Of a DNA stretch of 64,000 nt, positions 1 through 7,511 are shown piece after piece. Where the stretch lies: positions 26,176 through 90,175 of the forward strand of contig NZ_DGIR01000049.1 in the NCBI RefSeq assembly GCF_002386445.1, read 5' to 3'. The notes beneath the pieces are model-generated. The model did not search any database. It saw nothing but the letters and a program-made list of their open reading frames with translations, and had not been told where the DNA came from. The DNA comes from Pseudomonas sp. UBA4617. Its GTDB lineage: Bacteria > Pseudomonadota > Gammaproteobacteria > Pseudomonadales > Pseudomonadaceae. The first letter of the stretch is position 1. The number at the start of each line of letters is the position of its first letter. Made by a program: the position numbers and the translations under genes.

Positions 1-15
1 ATGCCGTTTACGCAT
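1..15 (-). CDS. Possible 5' end of a leftward gene cut by the window edge
   Basis: Read leftward, an ATG at 15-13 opens a short frame (M-R-K-R-H) that runs off the window. An AAGGG-like ribosome-binding site lies about 12 bases before it, and a TATAAA-like -10 lies further upstream beside the palindrome at 63-78. Only five codons are visible, so the gene cannot be named and the start is a guess. Confidence 0.2.
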
Positions 16-62
16 ATGATTTTTGACCCTTGAGAGGAGTTTGCAAGTGCTTGATTTATAAC

Positions 63-78
63 GTTCGGAATTCCGAAC
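63..78. promoter_or_regulatory. Perfect 16-bp palindrome, candidate operator
   Basis: The sequence has arms GTTCGGAA/TTCCGAAC with no spacer. Read leftward it falls just upstream of a TATAAA-like -10 element, the position expected of a repressor operator for a gene to the left of the window. The regulator is unknown. Confidence 0.4.
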
Positions 79-526
79 AAGACCAAACCGCCATAATTAG
101 GCAGATTTGACAGGGTCTAAAGTGCGGTCGATATGGCCTGTTCGACTATCCGAATGGCGGAAATGTCGCTGAACGAAGGCCAGACAACGTGAGAAAAAAA
201 TGATGTACGGTCGAAACAAAATGTGTCTCGAAGGGCTGTTCGTGCAGGGAAGGGGTTGCATGGCTCCTCGGAAGCCAGGTCTGGCCAAGTACCCATGTGG
301 CACCGCCGACCTGATGCTTCCGATTCCGCCTTCCTGACCCGGCCCATTGCTGGAGGCACTCCCTGTACCCCTAGGCCACTCCGATCCTGTAACAATCAGA
401 ACGGCCCGGCCCCCTGGTCATGTGCTGCCCCTCCTCGGGGCGGCGCATCTTGGAAGGCCGAACTATAGAAAGATTCGGCTTCCATTACGTGACAGTGCAT
501 GACCTTGTACCCGTACCGCAGCACTC
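79..526. other. Intergenic stretch, no gene supported
   Basis: The short open frames here have no family resemblance, no ribosome-binding site and poor codon use. Two small hairpins are visible: one with GCCCC arms near 424-441 and one with GCCGAA/TTCGGC arms near 459-479. They lie just beyond the stop of the leftward Ivy-like gene and may help end its transcript, though no T-run follows. Confidence 0.5.
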
Positions 527-997
527 TCAGTACCAGTTCGGGTCACGCTTGAGCTGCTCTTGCAGCATCGCCTTCATGCCGTCATCCGGCTTGCCCAGCC
601 AGCGATACTGCGCGTGGCGGGTAGGCGACTTGTCCTTGGGCAGGCCTTCGGGCACTTCGACGAGCATCCCGTAGGCATCGTCCTTGTCCCAGCTGAACGC
701 CACGATCAGGCGTTTGTAGGTGCAGTTATCCTGCCGTTCGCACAATGGACCGACCAGATACTTGTCGCCATCCTCGGTCACGGCCGACATCTGCTGCTGG
801 GAACTGCCGGTCAGGTTGATCACCCAATCTGGCAGGCGTTCCTCGCCTTTGATTGCGTCCTGCCAGGTTTCCCGATACTCAGGGTCCGAGCCGAGCAACT
901 GGTCGACCCGGAACTGGCCGTCATTGGCCGCCATTGCCGCCGCACTGCCGCCCAGCAAAAGGGCGGCAGCCAAGGCTGTCCTACGCTTCCTGCCCAT
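527..997 (-). CDS. Ivy-family lysozyme inhibitor homologue (Ivyp2-like)
   Basis: 156 aa with a Sec signal peptide (residues 1-24, ending AMAA), so it is predicted to be periplasmic. The fold signature of the Ivy family (inhibitor of vertebrate lysozyme) is visible: a two-cysteine loop at C86-C92, a following hydrophobic strand with VAFSW, and a C-terminal DPNW. In E. coli Ivy the loop is CKPHDC and its His plugs the lysozyme active site. Here the loop is CERQDNC, one residue longer and without His. P. aeruginosa is known to carry a second, poorly inhibitory Ivy type, and this resembles it. It is the last gene of a leftward three-gene set, 2 bp after the DUF1328 gene. True inhibition of lysozyme is therefore doubtful. 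Confidence 0.8.
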   Translation of the reverse strand: MGRKRRTALAAALLLGGSAAAMAANDGQFRVDQLLGSDPEYRETWQDAIKGEERLPDWVINLTGSSQQQMSAVTEDGDKYLVGPLCERQDNCTYKRLIVAFSWDKDDAYGMLVEVPEGLPKDKSPTRHAQYRWLGKPDDGMKAMLQEQLKRDPNWY

Positions 998-999
998 CT

Positions 1000-1161
1000 T
1001 TAACCTCGTCCACGTCCAAAGAAGAAGGAGGCTACGAACAGCACCAGGAAGACAATGAACAGAATCTTCGCGATGCCCGTGGCAGCGCCTGCGATGCCAC
1101 CGAAGCCCAGTACCGCAGCGACAATGGCGATGATGAGGAAAGTGATAGCCCAGCTCAGCAT
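1000..1161 (-). CDS. DUF1328 (YtjA-type) small membrane protein
   Basis: 53 aa, beginning [10 protein letters not shown], with two hydrophobic segments (about residues 4-22 and 31-49) separated by a Gly/Ala-rich turn with GFGGIAGAA and ending GRGRG. This is the characteristic form of DUF1328 proteins, which are often induced by stress in Proteobacteria but have no known biochemical role. A good ribosome-binding site (AAAGGAG) precedes the ATG. It sits between a small membrane protein and the Ivy homologue on the same strand and is probably co-transcribed with both from the promoter near 1541-1556. Confidence 0.85.
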
Positions 1162-1203
1162 GATGGTTCTCCTTTCTTTTTCGAAATCGGCCCGTTCTCT
1201 GAG

Positions 1204-1494
1204 TCAGAAGACCCAGCGATCCTGCGGCACGACAGTTTCCACAGTGGCCGGTGAAGCCTTGGCCTGGCTGCCAGACACTGGGCCGGTGGCTTTGACCAAG
1301 GTATTGGCATGGGTCGCCTGAATCTGGGTCAACAGGGCGGTCTGCGCCGCCACTTGCTCGGCGAGGCGCGCGGTCTGCCAGCTGTAGTAGAAGAGGCCGG
1401 CAGCCAATGTCAGCAGCAGCGCCATGCCAAGTGTCAGCACCTGGGGCAGGGGCAATGCGGCGTTCTGCGAGCGGTTGACGGATTGACGGTTCAT
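1204..1494 (-). CDS. Small single-pass membrane protein, function unknown
   Basis: 96 aa. One strong transmembrane helix at about residues 18-38 (LTLGMALLLTLAAGLFYYSW) follows a polar N-terminus rich in N, Q and R. The remainder is an Ala/Thr/Val-rich tail, probably periplasmic. I do not recognise a named family. The ribosome-binding site GGAGGAGCC stands just before the ATG. It is the first gene of the leftward set that continues into DUF1328 and the Ivy homologue, and it lies about 35 bp downstream of the predicted start of transcription from a sigma-54-like promoter. Confidence 0.7.
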   Translation of the reverse strand: MNRQSVNRSQNAALPLPQVLTLGMALLLTLAAGLFYYSWQTARLAEQVAAQTALLTQIQATHANTLVKATGPVSGSQAKASPATVETVVPQDRWVF

Positions 1495-1540
1495 GCCGGC
1501 TCCTCCTGCTGTAATTTTTGTTCAAACCTGAACAGGTAAT

Positions 1541-1556
1541 TGCAGCCTGCATGCCA
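1541..1556 (-). promoter_or_regulatory. Putative sigma-54 (-24/-12) promoter
   Basis: Read leftward the sequence is TGGCATGCAGGCTGCA. The -24 GG and -12 GC are correctly spaced, and the only departures from TGGCACG-N4-TTGCW are T for C at position 6 and C for T at position 12. It ends 46 bp before the ATG at 1494. A GTTCA-N4-TGAAC inverted repeat at 1520-1533 overlaps the predicted transcription start. Confidence 0.55.
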
Positions 1557-1630
1557 GCTTTAGAATTTAAATTAATTCCTTTTAATTCAATGAGTTACTG
1601 GAGAACCCTCCGCCAGGCCAGCACGTATCC

Positions 1631-1668
1631 TGCACGATGCCATCCCTGGTGTCGTGCGAATTGCACGA
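1631..1668. promoter_or_regulatory. Inverted/direct repeat of TGCACGA, candidate enhancer site
   Basis: An inverted repeat TCGTGC-N5-GCACGA (1652-1668) lies with an extra TGCACGA (1631-1637) about 75-110 bp upstream of the -24 element at 1556. That is the usual distance for an upstream activator site of an NtrC-class regulator. Binding by AlgB is inference only. Confidence 0.3.
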
Positions 1669-1672
1669 TCGC

Positions 1673-2494
1673 TCAGCCTTCTACCTTGGTGGCCACCTTG
1701 AGCAGGTCTGCGTCCACACCACGCACACCCACGATCTGCCGGGCTATCTCCACGGCAATGGTTTTCTGCTCGCTGCTGACCACCTCACCTGCCAGCCGCA
1801 CCAGGCCCTCTTCACTGGCTACCTTGAGGTTCAGGCCGTCAAGGTTGCGGCTGAAACGGTAGCTGTTCTGGATCTTGTCGATGATCCAGCTGTCGCTCGG
1901 TTGCGGTCCGCTCGGCAGGCCCACGGGGGCTTCCGCGGCCTTGGCCATGGTCGCGGAATCAAGACTGACCAGGTTGTTGACCAGGTGCACACCATCGGTG
2001 GTACGCGCTACCACGCCGGCGAGTTCCTTGGCTTCGGCACTGTCGACCCTGCCCCGCAGGGTGACCACCCCCTCACTGCTTTGTACATCTATAGGAGCGT
2101 TCTCGGTGGTGCGGCTCCACAACAGCCGGGCACGGATCACCGCCGCCAGTGTGGCGTCCTCCAGACGCTGGGCGTAGGCACGCAATTCGAGCGGGCGCTC
2201 CACCAGCTGGGCGTTGACCCGCAGCTGGTTGTCCACCTTTTCGATACCACCCGTGGCCAGGGCGATATGCTCGGCCAGCTGACGTTCGACGTCGTTCTCC
2301 ACTTCACCGGAAAGCCGCGCCTGCTTGCCATGCACCTCGACGTCAATACGGAACAGGTCGAGCATGCGGTTCAGCGACAGCGCCGTTTGCAGCGCGCCTT
2401 CGAGACGCGCGTCCTGTACAGGGTCGGCAAATACCGGGGTGAACGCTGGCAGCAAAACGGCTGCCAATACGGCGGTCCGCAGGTAAAAGGTCAT
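1673..2494 (-). CDS. Periplasmic triple-BON-domain protein
   Basis: 273 aa, with a signal peptide ending VFA at about residue 23. Three BON repeats follow (about 27-95, 100-170 and 195-270), each with the typical pattern of a helix, then V-L-x-G-x-V and an amphipathic helix (for example VTLRGRV and VRLAGEV). BON proteins such as OsmY act in the periplasm in envelope-stress tolerance and bind phospholipid. The ATG at 2494 was chosen because a strong ribosome-binding site (AAAGGAGG) precedes it; the open frame extends further upstream without one. A sigma-54-like promoter lies 40 bp upstream, and the gene is divergent from algB. Confidence 0.8.
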   Translation of the reverse strand: MTFYLRTAVLAAVLLPAFTPVFADPVQDARLEGALQTALSLNRMLDLFRIDVEVHGKQARLSGEVENDVERQLAEHIALATGGIEKVDNQLRVNAQLVERPLELRAYAQRLEDATLAAVIRARLLWSRTTENAPIDVQSSEGVVTLRGRVDSAEAKELAGVVARTTDGVHLVNNLVSLDSATMAKAAEAPVGLPSGPQPSDSWIIDKIQNSYRFSRNLDGLNLKVASEEGLVRLAGEVVSSEQKTIAVEIARQIVGVRGVDADLLKVATKVEG

Positions 2495-2533
2495 GGCGGT
2501 GCCTCCTTTCTGTAGGCAAATACTGAAAATCAT

Positions 2534-2549
2534 CGCAACCAATGTGCCA
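2534..2549 (-). promoter_or_regulatory. Strong sigma-54 (-24/-12) promoter match
   Basis: Read leftward: TGGCACATTGGTTGCG. It has a full TGGCAC -24 block and TTGC -12 block with the exact spacing required by RpoN. It stands 40 bp before the BON-gene ATG, which predicts a short leader. It lies in the intergenic region shared with algB, whose product is an NtrC-class activator. Confidence 0.65.
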
Positions 2550-2707
2550 TCCGCTACCTCTAAGCAAATCATCGGCATAGCGGGGCCTCTGGGCATTGAT
2601 TGGCCATTGGCTAGCATGCAAAGGTCCGATTCCTTCAGAATTGACCATGCAACTTGCCCGATTTTTCCCACACTAATTTGAAGACCTAACCCTAAGGAGC
2701 GCAGGAC

Positions 2708-4054
2708 ATGGAATCAGCTCAGGACAATCAAGGCCGCATTCTGCTGGTGGATGACGAGTCGGCGATCCTGCGCACCTTCCGCTACTGCCTGGAGGACGAG
2801 GGCTATAGCGTGGCCACGGCCAACAGCGCAGCGCAGGCCGAAAACCTGCTGCAGCGTCAGGTATTCGACCTGTGCTTCCTCGATTTGCGCCTGGGCGAAG
2901 ATAACGGCCTCGACGTGCTGGCCCAGATGCGTATCCAGGCCCCCTGGATGCGAGTGGTGATCGTGACGGCGCACTCGGCGATCGACACGGCAGTGGACGC
3001 GATCCAGGCCGGTGCCGCCGACTATCTGGTGAAGCCGTGCAGCCCCGACCAGTTGCGCCTGGCTACCGCCAAGCAGCTGGAAGTGCGCCAACTGTCGGCC
3101 CGCCTCGAGGCTCTTGAAGGCGAAGTACGCAAGCCCAAGGACGGCCTCGACTCGCACAGCCCGGCCATGATGGCAGTGCTGGAAACCGCCCGTCAGGTTG
3201 CCACCACCGACGCCAACATCCTCATTCTGGGGGAGTCCGGTACCGGTAAAGGCGAACTTGCCCGGGCCATCCATGGCTGGAGCAAGCGGGCACGCAAAGC
3301 CTGCGTGACCATCAACTGCCCGTCGCTGAATGCCGAATTGATGGAGAGCGAGCTGTTCGGTCACACTCGCGGCGCGTTCACCGGTGCCAGCGAGAGCACC
3401 CTCGGGCGGGTCAACCAGGCCGACGGCGGAACCTTGTTCCTTGACGAGATCGGCGATTTCCCCCTGACCTTGCAGCCAAAACTGCTGCGCTTCATTCAGG
3501 ACAAGGAATACGAACGCGTCGGCGACCCGGTCACCCGCCGTGCCGATGTGCGTATCCTGGCCGCCACCAACCTCAATCTTGAAGAGATGGTGCGCGAAAG
3601 CCGCTTCCGCGAGGACTTGCTGTACCGCCTGAACGTCATCACCCTGCACCTGCCGCCGCTACGCGAGCGCAGTGAAGACATCCTGACTCTGGCCGACCGC
3701 TTCCTCGCCCGCTTCGTCAAGGAGTACTCCCGACCCGCCCGAGGATTCAGTGACGAAGCCCGGGCGGCGCTGCTCAACTATCGCTGGCCTGGCAACATTC
3801 GTGAACTGCGCAACGTGGTAGAGCGGGCCAGTATCATCTGCCCTCAGGAACGCGTGGAAGTCAGCCACCTGGGCATGGGCGAGCAGCCTGCAGGCAACAC
3901 CCCACGGGTTGGCGCTGCCCTGAGCCTGGATGAGCTGGAGCGCGCCCACATCGGCGCAGTGCTGGCGGCCAGCGATACCCTGGACCAGGCAGCCAAGACC
4001 CTCGGGATCGATGCCTCCACCCTGTATCGCAAGCGCAAGCAGTACAACCTATGA
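2708..4054 (+). CDS. algB: AlgB, NtrC-family response regulator
   Basis: 448 aa. The receiver domain is at about residues 10-125, with acidic residues D15/D16 and the phospho-acceptor D59 (LCFLDLRLG). The AAA+ sigma-54-interaction domain is at about 150-380, with Walker A GESGTGKGE, the GAFTGA loop that contacts sigma-54, and GGTLFLDEIGDF. A Fis-type helix-turn-helix is C-terminal (AAKTLGIDASTLYRKRKQ). In P. aeruginosa AlgB is the partner of KinB and controls alginate, virulence and photosensing output. The ribosome-binding site TAAGGAG precedes the ATG. The stop overlaps the kinB ATG (ATGA), so the two are translationally coupled. Confidence 0.95.
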   Translation: MESAQDNQGRILLVDDESAILRTFRYCLEDEGYSVATANSAAQAENLLQRQVFDLCFLDLRLGEDNGLDVLAQMRIQAPWMRVVIVTAHSAIDTAVDAIQAGAADYLVKPCSPDQLRLATAKQLEVRQLSARLEALEGEVRKPKDGLDSHSPAMMAVLETARQVATTDANILILGESGTGKGELARAIHGWSKRARKACVTINCPSLNAELMESELFGHTRGAFTGASESTLGRVNQADGGTLFLDEIGDFPLTLQPKLLRFIQDKEYERVGDPVTRRADVRILAATNLNLEEMVRESRFREDLLYRLNVITLHLPPLRERSEDILTLADRFLARFVKEYSRPARGFSDEARAALLNYRWPGNIRELRNVVERASIICPQERVEVSHLGMGEQPAGNTPRVGAALSLDELERAHIGAVLAASDTLDQAAKTLGIDASTLYRKRKQYNL

Positions 4055-5832
4055 AGTGGCCACCCATGAAGCTGCGCACGCGGCTTTTCCTCAGTATCTC
4101 GGCGCTGGTTACCGTGGCGCTGCTGGGCCTGCTGCTGGGGTTGGTCAGCGTACTGCAGATGGCTACGGTGCAACAGCAGCTGGTGCGCGACACGACCCAT
4201 GTCCTGGAAGTCGGGCTGAAGCTGCGCCAGAACCTTGGTGAACAGCTGACCCTGATTCTTGACGAGGACACTACCCCAGAGAGCCTGCGGTTGCTGCAGG
4301 AGGACTTCCAGACCCTGCTCAACCAGGCCCTGGAGCAAGGCGGCGAGCGTACCAGCTTCAGCAAGGCCAGCAGCAATTACCAGGCCTTCCTCCAGGCCTA
4401 CCGAGAAAGCACCGCGCCTGCCCGCAGCATGGGAGCGGAGCAACCGTTGGGTGCAGCCTTCAATCAGGTGCGCAGCGACCTGATCGACTCCCACAAACAG
4501 GCCTTGGAACATATCACCCGCAGCGAAGAACGCACCCGCGACCACGCCCTGCTGATCAGCGGCATGATGGGCATGATGGGTCTGGTCGTGCTGGCCCTCG
4601 GCTTCGTCACCGCGCATAACATCGCACGGCGCTTCGGCCAGCCGATCGAAGCCCTGGCCCAAGCAGCCGACCAGCTTGGCAAGGGCAATTTCGATGTGAC
4701 CCTGCCGGTTACCCAGGCCGTCGAGCTGAAACAGCTGACCCGCAGCTTCGGCCTGATGGCCGAAGCCTTGCGCAAACACCAGGCTACCAATATCGATGAG
4801 CTGCTGGCCGGCCAGCAGCGCCTGCAGGCCGTTCTGGACAGCATCGACGATGGCCTGTTGATCATTGACCGCCAAGGCCGCCTGGAGCATCTCAACCCTG
4901 TGGCCCAGCGCCAGCTGGGCTGGGCCGACAGCCGGGTCGGAAGCAGCCTGGCAGACGCCTTGCAGCGCCCGGAACTTGAACAACAGCTACGCCAGGTGCT
5001 GCGCGGCGGCAACCTCGACCGTCCGCCAGATGACCTGAACATTGAGGTCGATGAAGAAACCCGCCTGCTCACCTACAGCCTGACCCCGGTCAGCCACCCG
5101 CAAGGGCCGATCCTTGGCGCGGTAATGGTTTTGCATGATGTCACCGAGCAGCGGGCCTTCGAGCGCGTACGCAGCGAGTTCGTACTGCGTGCCTCGCACG
5201 AGTTACGTACCCCGGTAACCGGCATGCACATGGCGTTCGGTCTGTTGCGCGAGCGCCTCAAGTTCCCGCCAGAGGCCCGCGAGCATGACTTGCTGGAAAC
5301 CATTGGCGAGGAAATGCAGCGCCTGACCCAGTTGATAAATGACCTGCTCAATTTCAGCCGCTATCAGAGCGGGCTGCAAAAGCTCGAACTGGCCCCGTGC
5401 GCCATCGATGAGCTGCTTGAACGCGCCCAGCTGCGCTTTGCCGAGCAGGCTGCGCACAAGCAGGTCGAGCTGATCAGGGAGCTGGAACCGCCACTACCAC
5501 GCATTCAGGCTGACGTCGCCCAGCTTGACCGGGTCCTGGACAACCTGCTGCACAATGCAATCCGCCATACCGCCAGTGGCGGGCGGATCCGCCTGCATGC
5601 GCGACGCCACGCGGAACGGGTGATCATCAGCGTCGAGGATAACGGCGAGGGCATTGCCTATGGCCAGCAAGGACGCATCTTCGAGCCCTTCGTTCAGGTA
5701 GGCCGCAAGAAAGGCGGCGCGGGGCTGGGGCTGGCATTGTGCAAGGAAATCGTACAACTGCATGGCGGGCGCATGGGTGTATTTTCCAGGCCGGGGCAGG
5801 GTACCCAGTTCTACATGGCGCTGCCGGTCTGA
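4051..5832 (+). CDS. kinB: KinB, membrane sensor histidine kinase/phosphatase of AlgB
   Basis: 593 aa. Two transmembrane helices (about residues 12-34 and 168-190) bracket a helical periplasmic sensor region. A HAMP domain, a PAS domain (about 255-375), HisKA with the phospho-His in ASHELRTPVTG, and HATPase_c (DNLLHNAIRH, EDNGEGI, GGAGLGLAL) follow. In P. aeruginosa KinB acts mainly as a phosphatase on AlgB. Translation may start at 4051 (overlapping the algB stop) or at the second Met, 4066. The 3' end overlaps the convergent EAL gene by 22 bp. Confidence 0.95.
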   Translation: MKWPPMKLRTRLFLSISALVTVALLGLLLGLVSVLQMATVQQQLVRDTTHVLEVGLKLRQNLGEQLTLILDEDTTPESLRLLQEDFQTLLNQALEQGGERTSFSKASSNYQAFLQAYRESTAPARSMGAEQPLGAAFNQVRSDLIDSHKQALEHITRSEERTRDHALLISGMMGMMGLVVLALGFVTAHNIARRFGQPIEALAQAADQLGKGNFDVTLPVTQAVELKQLTRSFGLMAEALRKHQATNIDELLAGQQRLQAVLDSIDDGLLIIDRQGRLEHLNPVAQRQLGWADSRVGSSLADALQRPELEQQLRQVLRGGNLDRPPDDLNIEVDEETRLLTYSLTPVSHPQGPILGAVMVLHDVTEQRAFERVRSEFVLRASHELRTPVTGMHMAFGLLRERLKFPPEAREHDLLETIGEEMQRLTQLINDLLNFSRYQSGLQKLELAPCAIDELLERAQLRFAEQAAHKQVELIRELEPPLPRIQADVAQLDRVLDNLLHNAIRHTASGGRIRLHARRHAERVIISVEDNGEGIAYGQQGRIFEPFVQVGRKKGGAGLGLALCKEIVQLHGGRMGVFSRPGQGTQFYMALPV

Positions 5833-7421
5833 TGCCCACGTGCCACCAACTCGGCGAACTGCCGCGCATTCAACGGCCGTGCGAACAGCCAGCCCTGGCC
5901 ATAATGGACCCCTTCGCTGCTGAGCAGCACCGCCTGGTCTTCACATTCGATACCTTCGGCAATCACCCGCAGATGCAGGTCATGGGCCATGCGGATGATA
6001 TGCGGGGCAACGCCGCTACTGGCAGCATCATGCCCCAGAGCATCGATGAACGCCTTGTCGATCTTCAGGCAGTCCACCGGCAGGGTCTGCAGGTAGGCCA
6101 GGCTGGAATAACCGGTGCCGAAATCGTCGATCAGTACCTGATGCCCCACCGCCCGTAGCGCCTGCAGGTTATCGCGCGCCACTACTACATCAATCAGGCC
6201 GCGCTCGGTCACCTCGAAAGCGATCTGGCTGGCAGCCACTTTGTGCAACGCCAACAGGCGTGCCGCCACCCGGCCAATCCGCGGCACCATCACATCGCAG
6301 GCCGCCAGGTTGACCGAAATGTACAAGTTGGGGTGCGAGCGCAGCAGTTGCCCTAGCTGCTCCAGCACGCGTTGCAGGACAAAGTCGGTGATCTGGCGAA
6401 TCTGCCCGGTGTTCTCCGCCAGCGGAATGAACAGGTCCGGGCTGGTCAGCGTGCCGTCCGGGCGGCGCCAGCGCACCAGCGCCTCGGCTCCCACGCAGCG
6501 CCGGGTATCGAGCTCGAAGATCGGCTGGTAGAGCACCTGCAGCTCGCCACGGCGCAAGGCATTCTGCAGCTCCGAACTCATTGACCGTTTTTGCAGGATC
6601 AGTTGCAGCACCAGCCAGCCGATGCAGCAGGCTGCCAGCAGGCTGCCGGGAAACAGCAGCCAGAGCATGCCATTCATCTTCAACGGCAATTTTGCCCGTG
6701 GGGCGATCAGCACCAGTTGGTAATCTGGTGACTTGGTCGGCATGCGATAGATCAACCGGTCGCTGAGTTCCAGTAGGGACTTGTGGCTTGCCGACCAGGC
6801 CGAGGGTGGCGGCCACACCTGTGGCGGGCCCAATACCGGAATGGCCCGGGTGCCATTGTCCAGGACCACCACCAGGCTGCCACCCGGGGGCAGGTCGACC
6901 ACATCGGTGAGGTGCCCGCGTGATGTGGACACCACGAACTTGCCTCGCCCCAGCATCAACGCGGCCAGGTTCTCGTTCGGCTCGGTCGTGGTGTTCAACC
7001 AATAACTGTAGGTCGGCCCCTGGATGTCGGGCGCGCGCAAGGGTTCGAAGGCCCGCTCGTCACCGCGGCTGGAACAGGCGATGTCGCCGTCCACGTATGC
7101 TGCTTCATAAATGAAGCGCGACCCCAGACTGACTTGCTGCAATGCCGTGAGCATCGCCGGGCTGCAACCGCGCACGGGCTGCGCCTGCAACAGGTCAACC
7201 CCTTCACGCAGCTGGCCGAACACCTGTTCGAGACGCTCGAGAAAGCGCTCGCCCTGGGCATTCATCTGTTCGCTCTCGCTTTGCTTCATCTGCTGCAAGG
7301 CAATGCCGATGCTGGCGGACAGCAACAGTGCGGCACTGGCCAATGCGGCCATTATGGCCAGCATCCAGGGATGGTGAAAAATTTGGCGCAGCAAGGCGAT
7401 GAAGGCTGGCATCGAAGGCAT
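5811..7421 (-). CDS. CSS-motif EAL-domain c-di-GMP phosphodiesterase
   Basis: 536 aa. Transmembrane helices at about residues 19-42 and 253-276 flank a periplasmic CSS domain with C86 (RGCSP) and C116-S-S (ACSSRG). A cytoplasmic EAL domain runs from about 290 to 525. The catalytic set is intact: GAEALVRW, the Glu of FEVTERG, DDFGTGYSS, the Lys of LKID and EGIE, so hydrolysis of c-di-GMP is expected. In CSS phosphodiesterases studied in E. coli, a DsbA-formed disulphide in the periplasmic domain keeps the enzyme restrained. Its stop codon lies inside the kinB 3' end. Confidence 0.9.
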   Translation of the reverse strand: MPSMPAFIALLRQIFHHPWMLAIMAALASAALLLSASIGIALQQMKQSESEQMNAQGERFLERLEQVFGQLREGVDLLQAQPVRGCSPAMLTALQQVSLGSRFIYEAAYVDGDIACSSRGDERAFEPLRAPDIQGPTYSYWLNTTTEPNENLAALMLGRGKFVVSTSRGHLTDVVDLPPGGSLVVVLDNGTRAIPVLGPPQVWPPPSAWSASHKSLLELSDRLIYRMPTKSPDYQLVLIAPRAKLPLKMNGMLWLLFPGSLLAACCIGWLVLQLILQKRSMSSELQNALRRGELQVLYQPIFELDTRRCVGAEALVRWRRPDGTLTSPDLFIPLAENTGQIRQITDFVLQRVLEQLGQLLRSHPNLYISVNLAACDVMVPRIGRVAARLLALHKVAASQIAFEVTERGLIDVVVARDNLQALRAVGHQVLIDDFGTGYSSLAYLQTLPVDCLKIDKAFIDALGHDAASSGVAPHIIRMAHDLHLRVIAEGIECEDQAVLLSSEGVHYGQGWLFARPLNARQFAELVARGHQTGSAM

Positions 7422-7511
7422 CCAGTTGATTACTAAGGTATAGCAACTGGATCAGGATTCACCCTTGCCGTTTGGCGCCTGGACCAAACCCGTAAAGTCT
7501 CTCGCGCAACC

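Noticed and set aside
223..468. A short rightward open frame in the left intergenic region
   Set aside because: No ribosome-binding site, odd composition and no recognisable family.
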